A stretch of 64,000 bases of DNA from Aureibaculum luteum (GTDB taxonomy: Bacteria > Bacteroidota > Bacteroidia > Flavobacteriales > Flavobacteriaceae). Shown in pieces: positions 35,901 to 44,121 of the stretch. How positions within the stretch are numbered: the first letter of the stretch is position 1; every line of letters starts with the position of its first letter. Location: contig NZ_QRGD01000008.1 of NCBI RefSeq assembly GCF_003449015.1, positions 124,001 through 188,000 on the forward strand, read 5' to 3'. The notes below the pieces were generated by a model, which saw nothing but the letters and a program-made list of their open reading frames with translations, was not told the DNA's origin and searched no databases. Position numbers and translations under genes: made by a program.

Positions 35901-36705
35901 CGGAGGCGACAACCGCATTTTCTATGTCGGTAATAGATTTTATATAACCCAAGCCACGAACCAAGTATTCAGCTTTGTTTATTTCCAATGTCTGTGCACC
36001 AATGTCTTTATTACTTTCTTTAACAGCTTTTACAACTTGATTCAGCCCAATTTTATACTGACGCATCAATTCGGGATTCACATCTATTTGATATTCCTGA
36101 ACGTATCCACCAATAGAGGCTACTTCTGAAACACCACTTGCAGACGATAGTGCATATTTCACATAATAATCTTGAATACTTCGCAATTCTTGTAAATCCC
36201 ATCCGCCCGTTACATTTCCGTTTTCATCACGACCTTCTAGCGTGTACCAAAATATTTGTCCTAATCCTGTGGCATCAGGCCCCAAAGCAGGATTAACACC
36301 TTCAGGTAGTAAGCCGCTTGGTAATGAGTTGAGTTTTTCGAGAATACGACTGCGACTCCAATAAAACTCTATATCCTCTTCAAAAATGATATAGATGCTT
36401 GAAAATCCAAACATTGAGGAACTACGAATAGTTTTTACACCAGGAATTCCTAGAAGTGATGAGGTTAATGGATACGTGATTTGGTCTTCTATATCTTGAG
36501 GAGAACGACCATCCCATTTTGTAAAAACAATTTGCTGGTTTTCACCAATATCTGGTATAGCATCAACAGCTACCGGATTACTTGGTAAAAAACCAGTATC
36601 CCAATTAAAAGGAGCATTGACTGTACCCCATCCTATAAAAAGGATAAGCATTAATACTGCAACTAGTTTGTTTTCTATTAGAAATTTTATGCTTTTATTT
36701 AGCAT
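32905..36705 (-). CDS. cusA: CusA/CzcA-family heavy-metal RND efflux pump
   Basis: A 1266-residue inner-membrane proton-driven pump that exports periplasmic Cu/Ag or similar ions. Twelve membrane helices and two large periplasmic loops are visible, with G-I-A-I-A-I-G-T-M-V-D near residue 420 and G-I-A-T-D-D-G-V-V-M-A-T in the second half. It is about 200 residues longer than E. coli CusA. The excess is an extra membrane-helix stretch near 535-635 and a periplasmic insertion near 745-820. A 94-bp palindromic element (34284-34377) is inserted in frame in the latter and encodes a Ser/Arg-rich run. Copper specificity is inferred from the neighbouring copper genes. Confidence 0.93.
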   Translation of the reverse strand: MLNKSIKFLIENKLVAVLMLILFIGWGTVNAPFNWDTGFLPSNPVAVDAIPDIGENQQIVFTKWDGRSPQDIEDQITYPLTSSLLGIPGVKTIRSSSMFGFSSIYIIFEEDIEFYWSRSRILEKLNSLPSGLLPEGVNPALGPDATGLGQIFWYTLEGRDENGNVTGGWDLQELRSIQDYYVKYALSSASGVSEVASIGGYVQEYQIDVNPELMRQYKIGLNQVVKAVKESNKDIGAQTLEINKAEYLVRGLGYIKSITDIENAVVASEDYTAIKIKDIGKVSLGPAARRGILDKEGAEVVGAVVVARYGANPMEVINNVKEKINELSAGLPSKVLADGSTSQVTIVPFYDRTELIQETLGTLNEALTLEILITILVIIIMVFNLRASILISGLLPVAILMVFVAMKFFGIDANIVALSGIAIAIGTMVDVGVILSENIIRHMDEDTEGLPINTVVYNATAEVSGAIVTAVMTTIISFIPVFTMIGAEGKLFRPLAFTKTFALIAALVIALFLIPPFAASIFKKVNLRKTTSYILNSSLIILGIITLFYGYWIGILLIGFGIVAFLKGNNKLTDKKANLINIIISVLAIVFLLAEYWRPLGVDKSIILNLLFVAIICFGLLGTFLLFQKNYKHILNWALHNRLLFLIIPTSLVIFGFYIMKNTGKEFMPSLNEGSFLLMPTSMPHAGVEENKRVLQQLDMAVASIPEIETVVGKAGRTESALDPAPLSMYENMIQYKPEYILNEKRKRQRYKVNDEGFFKLKDGRLAMDGSERLKELSGRVSRGTSDVSRPTSRYNSDEKSELLEVTTHVSKSQLIPDDDGEFFRNWRPEINSPDDIWKEIVSVTKLPGVTSAPKLQPIETRLVMLQTGMRAPMGIKVKGPDLKQIEAFGIQLETILKQAEGVKQEAVFADRIVGKPYLLIDIDREKIARYGISIQDVQDILKVAVGGIVLTQTVEGRERYGIRVRYPRELRSNPEDLKSIYIPVQKGSPVPLSELATIRYEQGPQVIKSEDTFLVGYVLFDKMDGFAEINVVESAQALIKQKIASGELVVPEGISYKFTGTYENQLRAEKTLSVVVPLALMIIFLILYFQFRSVSTSLMIFTGITVAFAGGFIMMWLFGQDWFLNFSLFGENLRDLFNMKTVNLSVAVWVGFIALFGIATDDGVVMATYLTQTFDRETPSDKKGIRLATLEAAGKRIRPCLMTTVTTVLALLPVLTSTGRGSDIMIPMAIPIFGGMIIDITSYFIVPVLYSWKKEYQLKRLANEK
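34284..34377. repeat. Palindromic element inserted in frame in cusA
   Basis: 94 bp with near-perfect 13-bp terminal inverted repeats (34284-34296 and 34365-34377, 11 of 13 match). Inside are two perfect inverted repeats: 34297-34306 with 34312-34321 (10 bp) and 34321-34329 with 34336-34344 (9 bp, GTATCGAGA and TCTCGATAC). This looks like a flavobacterial interspersed palindromic repeat. It supplies about 31 codons (residues about 777-808) without a stop. Confidence 0.75.
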
Positions 36706-36813
36706 TGACTTTGATTATTAAACAATTAGAAAATGGTGTTAAGAAAACACCGCATACAAAGAATTATCCTAATGGAAAATATCCATTGGATAAAAAAGTC
36801 TATTATTTAAAAA

Positions 36814-37227
36814 TCAAATTATATACGTCTCGTCAAGCTTGTAGATTTGCCTTATGACGGGTGGGGTAGTGTAATCTCTATGTAGCGTTATATTTTCTTC
36901 TAATTCTTCAAAAATGTTACTATAAGAATAAACAAATAATGCTACAAAAAATTGTTGGTCGAAAGTTAATGTATCTATAGATATATTTAATTCGACTTGT
37001 CCATCAATACTTATTTGTTTATCAGAACAGCAATCTTTTATTGTAATGTTACAATCTTCAGATGAAGGATTTTGCATTTTCATTCCACAATTTTCTGCTT
37101 TATGTAAAATTGCAGAATCGACCAGAGAATCGCCACAATAGTGCATATCCACAGTAAAAGACATTGTAGAGAATAGAACTACAATTGCCATTAAAAAGGA
37201 TGATATTTTGAAAAATAGTTGTTTCAT
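36814..37227 (-). CDS. HYC_CC_PP family protein
   Basis: A 137-residue exported protein (signal segment FLMAIVVLFSTMSFTVD). It carries the three motifs that name the family: H-Y-C (residues about 29-31), C-C (about 67-68) and a late P-P (about 122-123, in T-T-P-P-V-I-R-Q-I-Y). The cysteine/histidine-rich exported domain fits metal binding, and the gene leads the copper island, 108 bases upstream of cusA. The biochemical role is not established. I infer a periplasmic copper-binding or sensing function from context. Confidence 0.85.
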   Translation of the reverse strand: MKQLFFKISSFLMAIVVLFSTMSFTVDMHYCGDSLVDSAILHKAENCGMKMQNPSSEDCNITIKDCCSDKQISIDGQVELNISIDTLTFDQQFFVALFVYSYSNIFEELEENITLHRDYTTPPVIRQIYKLDETYII

Positions 37228-37856
37228 CAGTGCTACAAAGGTATGATAAATAGCATGGTAATAGTTAAATGTTTTGTTAAAAAATGATTATTCTAATCAA
37301 TCAACGCTTTGCGAGAAACTAAGTATGATTTAGATTGTGTTGGTATTTATTTATAATTTTTTGTACCACTAATACAGGTTTTACTAGACAACATCTATTA
37401 ATTTCCATATCATAATTACATCGTGACTTATATCTTAATAACGTTTTAAACATAAGAGAGTTGATGAGGGAAATATCACTAAAATAGTACATTTTTGGTT
37501 ATTTTTTACAGGTGGCTACTTGTTATTTAGTTTTATGAACTATCATCAAAAATAGAGTTATGTTTTGACAATGAATGTTTTATTGTTTTCTAAAAACTAT
37601 TATTTTAGTATTGATAATACTTGTGTTATCTAGTCACATTACATTTATGAAAGTCGAATTATAGATATATGCTATTGAATTAAATTCAAAACAAATGAAA
37701 ATTTAGCCATTAATTCTAAACCAATCGTTAATTTTGTAAGTCAGTAAACAAAATTTAAAGCAATTGATTGATGAAACGAGCATGCTAATAGTTTTTAACA
37801 CCCAAGGGAATTATTTGCGAACAGCATGTGTCCGCTAAAACAATAAACATAAACAC
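37228..37856. other. Divergent gap between copper island and PHP gene
   Basis: 629 bases without a recognisable gene. Apart from the box at 37236-37243 I see no RNA gene, repeat or coding remnant. Confidence 0.6.
37236..37243 (-). promoter_or_regulatory. Putative -7 box for the copper island
   Basis: On the minus strand TACCTTTG fits TAnnTTTG, 9 bases before the ATG at 37227, so the leader would be very short. No good -33 TTG is seen. No CueR-type or CusR-type operator was recognised. Confidence 0.35.
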
Positions 37857-39551
37857 ATGAAAAAACTGAATGACTTTATTTGGGAGACACATGGTATTCA
37901 TGCCGGAACCGAGCAAGATCGTGTAAAGCATGGTATTGATAAATTAGAAAAAGTTGTTGATAAAGCAATAGAAGCAAACCATCCAAGTATTACCTTTATA
38001 ATACACTCTCCTCGCTTAACAAATTTTAGATATATAGCGGAAAGAGAAACAAACGTAAAGTTTATTCGTGGCAATAGATCTTATTTAAATTATCCAAAAC
38101 GAATTGCAGGTCTTCGTAAAAAGTACGAAGGTAAAATAAATATTAAATACGGTGTTGAGTTAGAATGGATGGGTGCTGATTTAGGATTGCAGTGGAGTCG
38201 TTCAAAAATATTTCAGGCAGAAGGTGCTGATTATGTTATTGGCTCAGTTCATTTTGCTCCAGAAGGATTGCCTTATGATGGTTCAAAAGAAGAAGCTCTT
38301 CAATTGTTGGAAATGAGAGGAAGTTTGGAGGCCTATTGGGATGGTTATTTTAATGAAACTATTCAAATGATTGAATGTTTTGGTGATATGATTCAAATTG
38401 TTGGGCATATAGATTTACCGAAGCTGAATGTTGATATGCCTGAAGCATTATTGAATTTTGAGACGAGTTCACATCCTTTAGCAAATAAAGTCAGAACATT
38501 ATTAGAGTTGATTGCCGATCGAAATCTTTCAATAGATGTAGATATGGCTGGTAAATTTAAAGGTGTAGGTGTTTATCCGATTCAGAGTATATTAAGAAGA
38601 GCAAATGAACTTCAAATTCCGGTTTGTGTTGGAACAGATACGCATCATGTACGTTATTATAGCTTAAATTTTAAAGAGAGTCTAGAGTATATTCAGGAAG
38701 CTGGATACGAGAGCTATGTTAGTTATTCTAAATTAATTCCTGAGAATCGAACCATTTATGATAATCACGATTTAAAAGTTAAATATACCGTATTAAATAA
38801 AGGTATAGAATTGTTAAATCAACGATTGGATATAGCACATAGAAGAATTATGCCAGATTTTTCTTTTGGGGGCTCATTTTCGGAGTTTTTAGACATCTAT
38901 AAAAACTCTATTGGAATGGGTGACTATAATGCAATTCGAATCCGTAAATGGGGAAAATCAATAACAGTTACAAATGAAATTCCAATGTCAACTAACGAAA
39001 CTGTAAATGGATTGTTTTCTGAACATGTAGACAAGCCTGGAGTCATTTCTTCGCTATTTAATACCTTGGCTTCTGAAGGTATAAATGTTGAGACAGCAAG
39101 GCTAAAATCTAATAACGATGGTACTGCAGTTGCATTTTTATCGATAAAAGGTTCTAAAGGTGATGTACAAAGTGCTATTGACTTTGTAAATGGTACAAGT
39201 GCAAGTGCTGAATTGTTTCATAATTTGACCTATAAGGAGAATGCCCAATTACCCAATTACTACGGAGAAGGTGTTTATTTATTAGAAATGGATGGTGTTA
39301 AATTGAATTTGGCATTAAGTGATAAAGTAATACTAACCAAGCATAATAATGCTCCTGGAGTGCTCTTGATATTGCTATCCGCTTTGTCTTCAAAAAATAT
39401 TAATATTATTGATTTAAGGTTAGGAAAATTGAATAATGTAGGTTATTCTGCTTTGGCGATCGATGGTGACAGTAATGTGATTCGGAATTTATTGGCCAAA
39501 TTAGGGGATCAATATTATGAAGCAAATTTGATTGAATTTTATAGTATGTAA
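37857..39551 (+). CDS. PHP-domain protein with two C-terminal ACT domains
   Basis: A 564-residue protein. The N-terminal half (to about residue 300) is a PHP-type metallo-phosphoesterase fold. Its metal-ligand pattern is H-G-I-H-A-G-T-E (residues 13-20), the later I-I-H-S-P-R, V-E-L-E-W, I-G-S-V-H-F, I-V-G-H-I-D-L-P-K and G-T-D-T-H-H. The closest functional group is histidinol-phosphatase, but the substrate is uncertain. After a linker come two ACT-like domains (about 375-445 and 480-560; each has D-K-P-G-V-I or N-A-P-G-V-L), which usually bind small ligands such as amino acids. Amino-acid-gated phosphatase activity is an inference. The gene stands alone, with long gaps on both sides. Confidence 0.75.
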   Translation: MKKLNDFIWETHGIHAGTEQDRVKHGIDKLEKVVDKAIEANHPSITFIIHSPRLTNFRYIAERETNVKFIRGNRSYLNYPKRIAGLRKKYEGKINIKYGVELEWMGADLGLQWSRSKIFQAEGADYVIGSVHFAPEGLPYDGSKEEALQLLEMRGSLEAYWDGYFNETIQMIECFGDMIQIVGHIDLPKLNVDMPEALLNFETSSHPLANKVRTLLELIADRNLSIDVDMAGKFKGVGVYPIQSILRRANELQIPVCVGTDTHHVRYYSLNFKESLEYIQEAGYESYVSYSKLIPENRTIYDNHDLKVKYTVLNKGIELLNQRLDIAHRRIMPDFSFGGSFSEFLDIYKNSIGMGDYNAIRIRKWGKSITVTNEIPMSTNETVNGLFSEHVDKPGVISSLFNTLASEGINVETARLKSNNDGTAVAFLSIKGSKGDVQSAIDFVNGTSASAELFHNLTYKENAQLPNYYGEGVYLLEMDGVKLNLALSDKVILTKHNNAPGVLLILLSALSSKNINIIDLRLGKLNNVGYSALAIDGDSNVIRNLLAKLGDQYYEANLIEFYSM

Positions 39552-39938
39552 ACTAGACATTATCTTTTTTTTGTGTAAAATCAGTACTTTATTTGCTGAT
39601 ACAATTTTTAATAAGCTCTATAAATATAAGGGTATTATAGGTTGTATAATAAAAGTGAGATACAATTTTAGTTGTTCTTAGTTAAAAATATATTTGTTCT
39701 TGATTTAAAAACACAAATAATTTTCTATTGTCTAGAATCATTTGCTAATTTATAGATTTCATCATTTTGTATGGAAATATCTATTGAGGATTGTTTATAG
39801 GATTAAAGTTGACACAACTTATCCAACTACAGCCCTATTTTTAATCTTCTATTAAATATTTATTTAGATATATTTTGGAACAACATTTGAACTATATTTG
39901 CTTCATTCTAAACAAATTATATCTAAATTATTTACATA
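39552..39938. other. Gap before the exported dikinase-like gene
   Basis: 387 bases without a gene. It contains the -7 box at 39893-39900. No other feature is recognised. Confidence 0.6.
39893..39900 (+). promoter_or_regulatory. -7 box of the dikinase-hydrolase operon
   Basis: TATATTTG is an exact TAnnTTTG match 38 bases before the ATG at 39939. The nearest TTG upstream (39875-39877) leaves a 15-base spacer, shorter than usual. Confidence 0.5.
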
Positions 39939-42854
39939 ATGAATAAACGGTTATTATTTATTTTATTTATTGCAGTATCTATTTTAACTTCGGAGGAAGT
40001 TCTAAGTCAGAAAGTACTTACCAACAAAGAAATTAGCGATCAAATTAACTTTTACAAGAGCGACATAAGAGGACCATATAAAAGCATTCGTTGGTTCTGT
40101 AATGATGGTAGTACAAGAGACCCAAAAGATCCGTGCCCTGAAAAGATTGGAGGTATACAACATGCCACTTATAAAGATAAAGTTGTTGCTTTAGCTAAAA
40201 GTAATCATATTTATATAGGACAAATACTGGCATATACTGATATTGTTGAATTTTGGGATAATAGTCACAATCATTCTAGACTAAAGCAGTATCAAATTGG
40301 TAAGTATTTAGCTCGAATTGATAATGGTTGGATCAATCGAAAAGGTCAGTTTTATAGAGGGGCACTTCAAATTGAAGATGAAGCCGCATGGGGAATAGAG
40401 TTCTATAAATGGCTACTCGCCAAAAAAGAAGTCATAGAAAAGGATTATTTTTTTGTGATGCAATCACTAAAAGATATTCCTCATAATTCTGACGACAATC
40501 TCGCTCAATTAATGCGTTCTCAATCTAAAGTTATCTCTGATCAATATACTCGATTTATGGATTTACGCGTGAAGATTCATAATAACCCTGAAATTGGAGA
40601 TATTGATAAAGTAAATGAATTTAAAAAAAGTAATTCTAAAAATTTTTCTATTAGTATTAGCAAAAAAATTGATGAGTTAGTGATAACGATGAGTCATTTT
40701 TATGAGTTACAAGAATTAAAAAACATAAATCAAATATCTAAGAAAATCACTTCTAGCAGTACTTTAGTAAAAGTGTTAAAGAATTTTAGTACAAAATATT
40801 CAAATAATAATCAACCTGATGAATTAGCAAAAGCTAGTGCAGAACTTTTATTACAGATACGAAAAGATATCATTTTTGAAAAAAATAGTCTTGATAAATT
40901 AACCATATTAGATATAGCTGCTCAACTAGAATCGCTAATATTTAAGCAATCGGCTCTTTGGAAACCTAAAAATTTAGGAGCACAATTGGAAAAAATTTAT
41001 ACGCTGGGAAAAGCTGCAACTGGCACAGGAGCTATAGAACTATGGGAATGGAATAAAGTTGAATCTATCTTAAAAGTAAGTGAAACCAAGACCTTAACTT
41101 TAGAGCAACTTACCGAAAAATTAGAAACAGCTCGCAGTTTGGTAGAATGGAGTGCGGCAAGTGTAAAAGCAATTTATCAAGAAGAAGTTAATATATATAA
41201 TGCATTTGAACCTTTAGCTTATAGTTTTATTGATGATAGGATAAGAGCGTCCATCGCATTACAATTAGGTAAGACGGTTGGTGAACTAGGTGAATTTTTA
41301 GCAAAAGAATCTTCATTAACAAATAAAATCTTAAACTTGGAAAACCAAAGTACATTCAGAGGTTTAAATCCCGGTTATGCTTTTGGAGAATTGGTGGTTG
41401 TTAACGGTTCGCCAGATGATATTAAAGTTTCTGGAGATAAGATCTATATTTTTGAACGTGCTCCTGCTGATTTAAAGCCAGTAGCCGGAATTGCCACAGT
41501 TTCAGAAGGGAATTTAGTATCGCATGTACAATTATTAGCAAGGAATCTGGGTATTCCTAATGCAGCTCTTTCAGATCAAAATCTAAAAGATTTGATAGCT
41601 TATAGTGGCAAAAAAGTTTTCTATGCAGTTTCTAATAGGGGCAATGTGATTTTGAAAACAGAGGCTGAAATGTCTACAGAAGAGAAAGCCTTATTTTCAG
41701 TTAAGAAAAGAAGTGAAGATAAAATAGAAGTTCCTATTAAAGAAATTCGTTTAGATCAGAAAAAAATAATCAATTTAAAAAATGTTAATGCCAATGATTC
41801 AGGTAAGCTTTGTGGCCCTAAAGCCGCTAATTTAGGTCAATTAAAGGCCCTTTTTCCTGAAAAAGTTGTAGAAGGGTTTGTCATTCCATTCGGAATTTTT
41901 AGAGAACATATGAATCAGCATATGCCAGAACAAAGTAAAACGTATTGGCAATTCTTGAGTGAAATGTTTGTGGAAGCTGATAAAAAAAGAAATGCGAATA
42001 TTTCTGAAGAGGAAGTTGAAAATTATCAATTAAGACAATTGGAGATTTTACGTGCAGCTATTAAAAAGATGCCTTTAAGTGCTGCTTTTACGAGGGATAT
42101 AGAAGAAGGGTTTAAAGATATTTTAGGCAAATCTATGGGAGAAGTCCCTGTTTTTTTAAGAAGCGACACTAATATGGAAGATCTTAAGGATTTTACTGGT
42201 GCAGGTTTAAATCTTACTATCTTCAATGTCTTAGACAAAAATATCATTTTCCAAGGTATAAAAGATGTTTGGGCATCGCCTTATACAGAGAGAAGTTTTA
42301 AATGGCGACAAAAATATTTGTTGAACCCTGAAAATGTTTTTCCTTCTATTTTGGTTATTCCTTCTGTAGATGTTGATTATTCAGGTGTTTTGATTACAAA
42401 AGGAATCACCTCTGGAATTGATGATGATTTAACAATTGCATTTAGCAGAGGAGCTGGAGGAGCTGTAGACGGTCAGTCGGCTGAATCCTATGTAATAACC
42501 GAAACAGGTTATAGGTTGATTTCTCCCGCAAGAGAAGCATATCAAAACACACTACCAAAAGAAGGTGGTACTGGAAAAAAGGTGACTACTTTTGAAAAGT
42601 CAATACTCAATGAAAAGAATATTAATGAAATTAGAGATTTTGCTTCAACGATTAGAAAAGTAATCCCAAAAAAAACAAAATCGTCATATAATGGAGCTTA
42701 TGATGTGGAATTAGGTTTTCAAAATGATAAACTTTGGTTATTTCAAATCCGTCCTTTTGTTGAAAATAAAAGAGCATTAGGTTCAGAATATTTAGATTCT
42801 ATTACCCCAAAAATAAATAAGAAAAAAGAAATTTCATTAGCAATCCAATTATAA
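39939..42854 (+). CDS. Exported dikinase-like protein (phospho-His plus ATP-grasp domains)
   Basis: A 971-residue protein with a signal peptide (LLFILFIAVSILTSEEVLSQ). Residues about 25-480 form an N-terminal region I do not recognise, largely helical in its second half. A PEP-utilising mobile (phospho-His) domain follows: G-E-L-V-V-V-N-G-S-P and V-S-H-V-Q-L-L-A-R-N-L-G-I-P, with His529 as the likely phosphorylated residue. A PEP/pyruvate-binding ATP-grasp domain ends the protein (about 610-965; C-G-P-K-A-A-N-L-G-Q-L, R-S-D-T-N-M-E-D-L, A-F-S-R-G-A-G-G). The order His then ATP-grasp matches glucan water dikinases, not PEP synthase or PPDK. It would need ATP outside the cytoplasm. It is 4 bases from the next gene. 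The substrate is unknown. Confidence 0.75.
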   Translation: MNKRLLFILFIAVSILTSEEVLSQKVLTNKEISDQINFYKSDIRGPYKSIRWFCNDGSTRDPKDPCPEKIGGIQHATYKDKVVALAKSNHIYIGQILAYTDIVEFWDNSHNHSRLKQYQIGKYLARIDNGWINRKGQFYRGALQIEDEAAWGIEFYKWLLAKKEVIEKDYFFVMQSLKDIPHNSDDNLAQLMRSQSKVISDQYTRFMDLRVKIHNNPEIGDIDKVNEFKKSNSKNFSISISKKIDELVITMSHFYELQELKNINQISKKITSSSTLVKVLKNFSTKYSNNNQPDELAKASAELLLQIRKDIIFEKNSLDKLTILDIAAQLESLIFKQSALWKPKNLGAQLEKIYTLGKAATGTGAIELWEWNKVESILKVSETKTLTLEQLTEKLETARSLVEWSAASVKAIYQEEVNIYNAFEPLAYSFIDDRIRASIALQLGKTVGELGEFLAKESSLTNKILNLENQSTFRGLNPGYAFGELVVVNGSPDDIKVSGDKIYIFERAPADLKPVAGIATVSEGNLVSHVQLLARNLGIPNAALSDQNLKDLIAYSGKKVFYAVSNRGNVILKTEAEMSTEEKALFSVKKRSEDKIEVPIKEIRLDQKKIINLKNVNANDSGKLCGPKAANLGQLKALFPEKVVEGFVIPFGIFREHMNQHMPEQSKTYWQFLSEMFVEADKKRNANISEEEVENYQLRQLEILRAAIKKMPLSAAFTRDIEEGFKDILGKSMGEVPVFLRSDTNMEDLKDFTGAGLNLTIFNVLDKNIIFQGIKDVWASPYTERSFKWRQKYLLNPENVFPSILVIPSVDVDYSGVLITKGITSGIDDDLTIAFSRGAGGAVDGQSAESYVITETGYRLISPAREAYQNTLPKEGGTGKKVTTFEKSILNEKNINEIRDFASTIRKVIPKKTKSSYNGAYDVELGFQNDKLWLFQIRPFVENKRALGSEYLDSITPKINKKKEISLAIQL

Positions 42855-42858
42855 AAAA

Positions 42859-44121
42859 ATGATGAGAAATATTAAATTATTAATCGTAGCATTTGGATTT
42901 ATGGCATTTACCATACCTAATAACTATCCCATTGATGGCTATCAGAATTCAGGAATTAAGAGGTTAAAAAGGTTGCAATTGTCAATAGCTGGCGATTTGC
43001 CTGATGCTGGATTACCGCCAGGTGCCTATAAATCAATCAATGATATTAAATTACATTTAGTTTCAAGAAAAAAAGATGCTACCGAAAGTCTATTGGTAGT
43101 AGATAAATTACTACAAAAAAAAATTGACGCTATTTTCCCAAGATTAGATAAGAGTTATTCTATCACTGTTCTTGATATCACTGACCCTAAGAGTATCCGT
43201 TACGCTCAACAAAATGAAACCAGAGGTTATCAACCGGGCAGTGTTGGTAAACTTGCAGTAATTACAGGATTGTTTTATCAATTAGCCAAAATATATCCAG
43301 ATTCATATGAAAAAAGAACTAATTTATTGAAAACAAAATCCGTTAAAGCTGGTCAATGGGCATTAACTGATGAGCATACAGTACCTATATTTAATATTGA
43401 AACCAACAAATTAGTTAAAAGACAAGTAATTGCTAGTGATGTGTTTACATTATTTGAATGGGCAGACCATGCCTTGTCAGTAAGTAATAATGGAGCTGCA
43501 AGCGTTGTTTGGCGTGAAGTTTTATTAATGGCAGCTTTTGGTGACAAGTATCCCGCTTTGACAGAAGATGAAGCTGCGAATTATTTTAAAAACACACCAA
43601 AAAATGATATCACTAATTTAGGAAATGATGTGGTAAATTTACCATTGAGGGAATTAGGAATTACTTTTGATGAATGGCGATTAGGAACTTTTTTTACTAG
43701 AGGAGCCAATCAATATGTTGGTGCCAAAGATGGCAGTATAGGTTCACCTTTAGGTCTCATGAAATGGATGTTACAATTAGAACAAGGGAAAGTAATTGAC
43801 GAAAAATCGAGCTTAGAGATTAAAAGATTGATGTACATGACCGACAGGAGAATACGTTATGCACAAGCACCGCAATTGCGTGAAGCGGCAGTGTATTTTA
43901 AATCGGGGAGTCTTTATAAGTGCGATAGATCTAAAGGAGAAGCTTGTGGTAAATATAAAGGTAATATTCAAAATTTTATGAATTCAGTAGCCATTGTTGA
44001 ACATCCTGATGGAACTACTTATATGGTATGTCTGATGACCAACGTATTGAGAAAAAACTCTGCGAGTGACCATATGTTTTTGGCGGGAAGTGTTGATAAA
44101 GCAATTAAAGAAAAATCCTAA
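42859..44121 (+). CDS. Exported SxxK serine hydrolase (class A beta-lactamase fold)
   Basis: A 420-residue protein with an N-terminal export segment (LLIVAFGFMAFTIP). The nucleophile motif is S-V-G-K (Ser128, Lys131), S-N-N appears in A-L-S-V-S-N-N-G-A, and K-S-G in V-Y-F-K-S-G-S. These are the three motifs of the penicillin-binding/beta-lactamase fold. It lies 4 bases after the dikinase-like gene and is surely co-transcribed. Its stop codon overlaps that of the convergent carrier gene. It is longer than class A beta-lactamases, with an N-terminal extension of about 90 residues. A peptidoglycan-type or ester substrate is possible. Antibiotic resistance is not supported. Confidence 0.8.
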   Translation: MMRNIKLLIVAFGFMAFTIPNNYPIDGYQNSGIKRLKRLQLSIAGDLPDAGLPPGAYKSINDIKLHLVSRKKDATESLLVVDKLLQKKIDAIFPRLDKSYSITVLDITDPKSIRYAQQNETRGYQPGSVGKLAVITGLFYQLAKIYPDSYEKRTNLLKTKSVKAGQWALTDEHTVPIFNIETNKLVKRQVIASDVFTLFEWADHALSVSNNGAASVVWREVLLMAAFGDKYPALTEDEAANYFKNTPKNDITNLGNDVVNLPLRELGITFDEWRLGTFFTRGANQYVGAKDGSIGSPLGLMKWMLQLEQGKVIDEKSSLEIKRLMYMTDRRIRYAQAPQLREAAVYFKSGSLYKCDRSKGEACGKYKGNIQNFMNSVAIVEHPDGTTYMVCLMTNVLRKNSASDHMFLAGSVDKAIKEKS

